The translations under genes were made by a program, and so were the position numbers. Positions 6,169 through 9,512 of a stretch of 9,512 nucleotides of DNA are shown here, one piece after another. Source of the stretch: CAYWTX01 sp964461295 (GTDB lineage: Bacteria > Planctomycetota > Phycisphaerae > SM23-33). The stretch is from assembly GCA_964461295.1 (NCBI GenBank), contig CAYWTX010000674.1, positions 1-9,512 on the forward strand, read 5' to 3'. The notes under the pieces were generated by a model. The model did not search any database. It saw only the letters and a list, made by a program, of their open reading frames with translations, and was not told the origin of the DNA. The stretch's first letter is position 1; the number at the start of each line of letters is the position of its first letter.

Positions 6169-6960
6169 ATGAAGGATGAAAAGCGGAGTGAGATGTACCG
6201 CTATGAACGGCAGGTGAGCTTTCCGCCGCTGGGCCCCGACGGGCAGCGGCGGCTTTCGGCCGGACGCGTGCTGGTCGTCGGCGTCGGCGGGCTGGGCAGC
6301 CACGTGGCGGAACTGCTCGCCCGCGCGGGCGTCGGTTTCCTGCGCATCGTCGATCACGACCGCGTCGACGAAACCAACCTGCACAGGCAATCGCTGTATG
6401 ATGAGGCCGACGCGGCCGCGAAGCGGCCGAAGGTCCAGGCCGCGGCAGCGCACCTCCGGCGGATCAACTCCACGGTGCACGTGGAGGCGGTGGCCGAGCG
6501 GTTGGGCGCGGAGAACGTGGCGGAGATGGGCGCGGGCGTGGACCTGATCGTGGACGGCACGGACAACTTCCCGACGCGGTTCATCGTCAATGATTTCGCG
6601 GTGAAGGCGGGCGTGCCGTGGGTCTTCGGCGGCGCGGTGGGGGCCGAAGGGCAGGTGATGACGTTCCTGCCGCCGCGTCGCCCGTGCCTGCGGTGCGTGC
6701 TGGATTCGCCGCCTCCGGCGTGCGTGGACCCGACTTGCCGAGCCTCCGGCGTGCTGGGCCCGGTCGTCGCGGCCATCGCGGCCGTGCAGGCCGCGGAGGC
6801 GATGAAGGTGCTGTGCGGATCGCCCGAGGCGGCCAGCCCGTACCTGCTCAAACTGGACCTGTGGGCCAACACGGTGCAGCGGCTGGAGGCGGAGCGTTCG
6901 GCGGTCGCGGTGAACTGCCCCTGTTGCGTGGGGCGAAGGTTCGAGTATCTTCATGCCTAG
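6169..6960 (+). CDS. ThiF/MoeB/HesA-family E1-like adenylyltransferase
   Basis: This encodes 263 residues of the E1-like family that adenylates the C-terminal glycine of a ubiquitin-fold sulfur carrier (ThiS, MoaD or CysO type). RYERQ (11-15) is the usual opening. The ATP site is VLVVGVGGLGS (34-44), with VDHDRVDETNLHRQ (61-74) and DGTDNF (129-134). Two Cys pairs, C173/C176 (CLRC) and C250/C253 (CPCC), should bind structural zinc. Cys190 before ASGVLGP lies where ThiF and MoeB have their conserved cysteine. There is no rhodanese domain, so it is the short form. The ATG at 6169 is preferred because the promoter places transcription start there; an in-frame GTG at 6145 would lie within the promoter, and ATG 6193 would still keep the fold. 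It leads a probable operon with cysteine synthase, which points to cysteine synthesis or sulfur transfer rather than thiamine. Confidence 0.9.
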   Translation: MKDEKRSEMYRYERQVSFPPLGPDGQRRLSAGRVLVVGVGGLGSHVAELLARAGVGFLRIVDHDRVDETNLHRQSLYDEADAAAKRPKVQAAAAHLRRINSTVHVEAVAERLGAENVAEMGAGVDLIVDGTDNFPTRFIVNDFAVKAGVPWVFGGAVGAEGQVMTFLPPRRPCLRCVLDSPPPACVDPTCRASGVLGPVVAAIAAVQAAEAMKVLCGSPEAASPYLLKLDLWANTVQRLEAERSAVAVNCPCCVGRRFEYLHA

Positions 6961-7005
6961 GCGCCGGCGGCGGCTAGGATGAGGCAGGTTTCCTTGGTCG
7001 GAGAC

Positions 7006-7027
7006 AGCCGGTCGCCGGGGACCGGCT
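7006..7027 (+). other. Stem-loop in the thiF-like/cysK gap
   Basis: AGCCGGTC (7006-7013) pairs perfectly with GACCGGCT (7020-7027) around a 6-base loop, within the 99-bp gap between the first two operon genes. It ends about 19 bases before the cysK ribosome-binding site. It has no T tract; it could set mRNA stability or act as an attenuating structure. A function is only conjecture. Confidence 0.4.
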
Positions 7028-7059
7028 CGGCTACTTCCGCGTACGAAAGGCAGGCAGCC

Positions 7060-8004
7060 ATGGCCGGGATATGCCAGGACGTCACAGGGGCCATCGGCGG
7101 CACGGCGCTGGTGAGGATCGCCAGGATCATCCAGTCGCCGGCCGCGGTCGTCGGCAAGCTGGAGTCGCGCAACCCGATGGCGTCGGTGAAGGACCGGATC
7201 GGCCTGGCGATGGTCAAGGCCGGCGAGGCCGACGGGCACGTCAGGGAAGGCACGACCATCGTCGAGCCGACCAGCGGCAACACGGGCATCGCGCTGGCGT
7301 TTGTGTGCGCGGCCCGCGGGTACAAGTGCATATTGACCATGCCGGATTCGATGAGCATCGAACGCCGCAAGGTGCTCAAGGCCCTGGGCGCCGAGCTGGT
7401 GCTCACCCCGGCGGCCAAGGGGATGACCGGCGCGATCGAGGAGGCCGAGCGGGTGGTGCAGTCCACGCCGAACTCGTTCATGCCGCAGCAGTTCAACAAC
7501 CCGGCCAATGCGGAAGCCCACCGGCGCACGACGGCCGAGGAGATCTGGGCCGACACGAACGGGCAGGTCGACATCTTCATCTCGGCCGTGGGCACGGGCG
7601 GGACGATCACCGGCTGCGCCGAACTGCTGAAGTCGCGCAAGCCCTCGGTGCGCGTGGTGGCGGTGGAACCGGCCTGCAGCCCGGTGCTGTCGCAGAAGCT
7701 GGCTGGCGAGCCGTTGAAGCCCGCCCCACACAAGATTCAAGGCATCGGCGCGGGGTTCATCCCCAAGGTGCTGCGCATGGACCTGCTCGACGAGGTCGTC
7801 CAGGTGACCGACAACGACTCCATCCAGATGGCCCGCCGGGCGGCCAAGGAGGAGGGGCTGTTCGTCGGCATCTCCTCCGGGGCGGCCCTCGCGGCGGCCG
7901 ATCAGGTGGCCCGGCGCCCCGAGAACGCGGGCAAGATGATCGTCGTCATCCTGCCCAGCTTCGGCGAGCGGTATCTCAGCACCGTCCTGTTCGAGAACCT
8001 GTAG
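7060..8004 (+). CDS. cysK: PLP-dependent cysteine synthase (O-acetylserine sulfhydrylase)
   Basis: This encodes 314 residues, the usual length for CysK/CysM. It forms cysteine from O-acetylserine (or O-phosphoserine) and sulfide or a protein-bound thiocarboxylate, in the cytoplasm. Lys44 in ASVKDR (41-46) is the PLP-binding lysine; TSGNTG (71-76) is the substrate loop; QQFNNPAN (143-150) is the conserved asparagine-rich motif; GTGGT (178-182) holds the PLP phosphate; SSGAA (272-276) contains the serine contacting the pyridine nitrogen. The ending PSFGERYLSTVLFENL is typical of CysK. The ATG at 7060 has AAAGG 9 bases upstream and aligns with the family start; an in-frame ATG at 6979 would add a tail without homology. 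The adjacent E1-like gene resembles clusters in which sulfur is delivered by a CysO-like carrier. CysM or an O-phosphoserine-specific form cannot be excluded. Confidence 0.93.
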   Translation: MAGICQDVTGAIGGTALVRIARIIQSPAAVVGKLESRNPMASVKDRIGLAMVKAGEADGHVREGTTIVEPTSGNTGIALAFVCAARGYKCILTMPDSMSIERRKVLKALGAELVLTPAAKGMTGAIEEAERVVQSTPNSFMPQQFNNPANAEAHRRTTAEEIWADTNGQVDIFISAVGTGGTITGCAELLKSRKPSVRVVAVEPACSPVLSQKLAGEPLKPAPHKIQGIGAGFIPKVLRMDLLDEVVQVTDNDSIQMARRAAKEEGLFVGISSGAALAAADQVARRPENAGKMIVVILPSFGERYLSTVLFENL

Positions 8005-8012
8005 TCCGCGGC

Positions 8013-8035
8013 GCCGCCCCAAGCCCGGGGACGGC
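8013..8035 (+). other. Stem-loop between cysK and the PHP gene
   Basis: GCCGCCCC pairs with GGGGaCGGC around AAGCCC, 8 base pairs with a one-base bulge, in the 52-bp gap. There is no T tract. It could protect or terminate part of the cysK transcript, but the short gap argues for read-through. Confidence 0.3.
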
Positions 8036-8056
8036 GGCCGCCGGGACGCACCAGCC

Positions 8057-8935
8057 ATGCACCGAACTTCGCCCAGACGCTTCGTCGACCTGCACACTCA
8101 CACCACCGCTTCCGACGGCACCGACCGCCCGGAAGAACTGCTGCGATTGGCCGACGTGCAGGGCCTGGCCGCCGTCGCCATCGCCGACCACGACACCGCC
8201 GACGGCCTGGACGAGGCGGCTGCCGCCGCCGCAGCGTTTCCCGCACTGCGCCTGGTGAACGGCGTGGAGATGTCGGCCGTGTTCGACCCCGGCACGATGC
8301 ACGTTCTGGGCCTGGGCGTGGACAGCCGCTCGGCGCGGTTGCGGGCGCTGATGGATCGCCTGCGGCAGGCGCGGGACGAGCGGAACCCCAGGATCATCTC
8401 TCGCCTGAAGGCCCTGGGCTTGCGGATCGACATGGACGACGTGCTGGCGACCGCGGCCGAGCACGACCCAGGCCGGGCGCGGCGGATCGTCGGGCGGCTG
8501 CACATCGCCGAAACCCTCAAACGCAAGGGGTACGCCAGCGACACGAAGGACGCCTTCGACCGGCTCATCGGCAAGGGGCGCCCGGCGTTCGTCGACAAGG
8601 AACGCGTCTCGCACGCCGAGGCGATGGAGTGCATTCGCGCGGCCGGGGGCGTGGCGATCCTGGCGCACCCGGTGCAACTCAGACTCGGCCACGGCGAGGG
8701 CGCCCAACTGGAGCGGCTGGTGCGGTCCATGAAGGACCAGGGGCTGGACGGCATCGAGGTGTACCACAGCGACCACAGCGACGAGCAGACGAGGGCATAC
8801 CTGGACCTGGCGCTGCGGCTGGGGCTGCTCGTCAGCGGCGGGTCGGACTACCACGGCGCGGCCAAGCAGGCGCATCTGGGCTGCCCGCGCGTGTCGGTGG
8901 GCATGGTCGACGAACTGCTGGAGCGAATCAGCTAG
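8057..8935 (+). CDS. PHP-domain phosphoesterase (TrpH/RNase AM-like)
   Basis: This encodes 292 residues of the polymerase-and-histidinol-phosphatase family, a cytoplasmic metal-dependent phosphoesterase of normal TrpH/YciV length. Metal ligands are visible: DLHTHTTASDG (11-21), AIADHDT (41-47), GVEMS (69-73), His82, AHPV with His204, and SDYHG (263-267). Between about residues 100 and 190 lies the insertion domain typical of the TrpH subgroup, with GRLHIAETL (146-154). E. coli YciV (RNase AM) and Chromobacterium Cv1693 act on 3',5'-bisphosphonucleotides and RNA 5' ends. Hydrolysis of pAp left by sulfate assimilation would fit the adjacent cysteine synthase; this is inference. The ATG at 8057 is the only start that keeps the first metal motif; the ribosome-binding site is weak (GGGACG). 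It is probably the last gene of the operon. Confidence 0.9.
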   Translation: MHRTSPRRFVDLHTHTTASDGTDRPEELLRLADVQGLAAVAIADHDTADGLDEAAAAAAAFPALRLVNGVEMSAVFDPGTMHVLGLGVDSRSARLRALMDRLRQARDERNPRIISRLKALGLRIDMDDVLATAAEHDPGRARRIVGRLHIAETLKRKGYASDTKDAFDRLIGKGRPAFVDKERVSHAEAMECIRAAGGVAILAHPVQLRLGHGEGAQLERLVRSMKDQGLDGIEVYHSDHSDEQTRAYLDLALRLGLLVSGGSDYHGAAKQAHLGCPRVSVGMVDELLERIS

Positions 8936-9237
8936 GGTCCGTCACGAAGTAACCTGAGCAAGCCAGTCTTGGTGGCACAGCTTTCCAAGCTGTGCAGCAC
9001 AGGTCGGAGACCTGTGCCACCTGGGAAACGTGAACAAGCTATTTCGTGACGGCGCCTTAGCGAGTGCGGTTGCGGCCGCGTGATTGCCCAGTGTGCCGAC
9101 GGTGACGAGCAGGACCCCGGCGGTTCGCAACGGCTGAAGCCTCGCATCAACTTTGGCGCCTCCCTCGGAGATTGTGAAAGAGCTGCGGAAGCGGCCCTCC
9201 TCCCTCTTAGCCCCAATACGGTTCAGTTGACGGACCC
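8935..9237. mobile_element. Possible nonautonomous element bounded by GGGTCCGTCA inverted repeats
   Basis: GGGTCCGTCA (8935-8944) and TGACGGACCC (9228-9237) form a perfect 10-bp inverted repeat about 300 bp apart. A second, internal repeat pair shares the left end (see 8939-9052). No transposase is encoded, so if mobile it would be a MITE-like passenger. No target-site duplication was confirmed. Its left end overlaps the last base of the PHP stop codon, so it either inserted right there or the resemblance is partly chance. Confidence 0.3.
8939..9052. repeat. Nested inverted-repeat element with two internal hairpins
   Basis: CCGTCACGAA (8939-8948) and TTCGTGACGG (9043-9052) are a perfect 10-bp outer inverted repeat. 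Inside, GGTGGCACAG (8971-8980) and CTGTGCCACC (9012-9021) form a second pair. Two perfect 9-bp hairpins lie within: GCACAGCTT, loop TCC, AAGCTGTGC (8975-8995), and GCACAGGTC, loop GGA, GACCTGTGC (8997-9017). The 114-bp unit can thus fold into a cloverleaf-like shape. It starts 3 bp after the PHP stop codon and might end that operon's transcript. Confidence 0.75.
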
Positions 9238-9348
9238 GAAGGCAAGAAGGGCTCATGCTCGAAGCGGTTCTGAGCCGGAAGAACAAACAGCGGTTCGGGC
9301 CGCTACGGGGGTCTTTCGGACACTGTAGCACCTTTATTGCCGTTTTCT
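9053..9348. other. Gene-free spacer
   Basis: I find no supported gene in these 296 bp. Short frames on both strands run through repeats and show no family motif. A direct repeat AGCGGTTC occurs at 9263-9270 and 9289-9296, and AGCGG/CCGCT (9289-9304) can form a small hairpin. Base use is less GC-biased than in the genes, in keeping with non-coding or decayed DNA. Confidence 0.4.
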
Positions 9349-9510
9349 TCAGCCCAACGGGCTGATGGAACAAAGCCCAGGGCAACGCCCTGGGTGCCAG
9401 AACATCAATGAACAAGCCCTGTAAGGGCGGCAGAACCGCACGGAACCATTTCCTTCGCCCTTTCAGGGCTTGATCTTGGGGGCCATGGGTACCCAGGGCG
9501 TTGCCCTGGG
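9349..9510. repeat. Run of five three-nucleotide-loop hairpins
   Basis: Hairpins lie at 9349-9365 (TCAGCCC, loop AAC, GGGCTGA), 9376-9394 (CCCAGGGC, loop AAC, GCCCTGGG), 9416-9428 (GCCCT, loop GTA, AGGGC), 9457-9469 (GCCCT, loop TTC, AGGGC) and 9492-9510 (CCCAGGGC, loop GTT, GCCCTGGG). The two CCCAGGGC copies are in opposite orientation, since GTT is the complement of AAC, so they bracket the array as an inverted pair. The last copy matches 57-76 near the left end of the window. The array probably continues past the window edge. Confidence 0.85.
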
Positions 9511-9512
9511 CT

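Noticed and set aside
4476..6179. 567-codon plus-strand frame opposite the oxidoreductase
   Set aside because: Antisense shadow running across the promoter region; the minus strand has clear FAD motifs.
5962..8097. 711-codon minus-strand frame opposite the E1-like and cysK genes
   Set aside because: Arg/His/Gly-rich shadow without motifs; the plus strand encodes two well-supported enzymes.
8942..9415. 157-codon minus-strand frame in the right-hand intergenic region
   Set aside because: It runs through the nested inverted repeats and hairpins, so its sequence is explained by repeats; no family motif, ribosome-binding site or coding bias.
9349..9510. Rho-independent terminators
   Set aside because: The hairpins are strong, but none is followed by a T tract and no gene ends nearby on either strand inside the window.

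Overview
The window is GC-rich (roughly two-thirds by eye), densely coding and has no ribosomal, tRNA or phage genes. A planctomycete-like bacterium, or a relative from that superphylum, is the best guess. The reasons are the GlcD-unrelated 'FAD_oxidored' flavoprotein, the HpnB/CrtQ-type glycosyltransferase, and intergenic DNA filled with short hairpin repeats. This is inference; no marker gene fixes the taxonomy.

Layout. 1-547: gene-free DNA with two clusters of perfect hairpins (53-102 and 355-470). 548-2089 (-): FGGY-family carbohydrate kinase. 2292-3470 (-): membrane-anchored family 2 glycosyltransferase. 3536-4408 (+): zinc-ribbon SAM methyltransferase, divergent from the glycosyltransferase across 65 bp. 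4554-5858 (-): FAD-dependent oxidoreductase, convergent with the methyltransferase. 5855-6077 (-): a small addiction-module antitoxin gene that appears frameshifted and whose stop overlaps the oxidoreductase start (ATGA). 6099-6160: two back-to-back promoters. 6169-8935 (+): a probable operon of ThiF/MoeB-type E1-like enzyme, PLP cysteine synthase and PHP-domain phosphoesterase. 8935-9512: gene-free DNA with a nested inverted-repeat element and another run of hairpins.

How the genes may work together. The three-gene plus-strand operon reads as a sulfur/cysteine module: the E1-like enzyme could activate a sulfur-carrier protein, the cysteine synthase makes cysteine, and the PHP protein belongs to a family with members that hydrolyse 3',5'-bisphosphonucleotides such as pAp, a by-product of sulfate assimilation. 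No sulfur-carrier protein is encoded here. The other genes look like separate units: sugar phosphorylation, lipid or polyketide/terpenoid glycosylation, methylation of an unknown substrate, and an oxidoreductase of unknown substrate.

The most unusual feature is the repeat DNA. Thirteen separate hairpins in four intergenic clusters differ in stem sequence, but every one has a loop of exactly three nucleotides. The second is the decayed orphan antitoxin fused by overlap to a metabolic gene. I see no clear new defence or mobile system with its own proteins.
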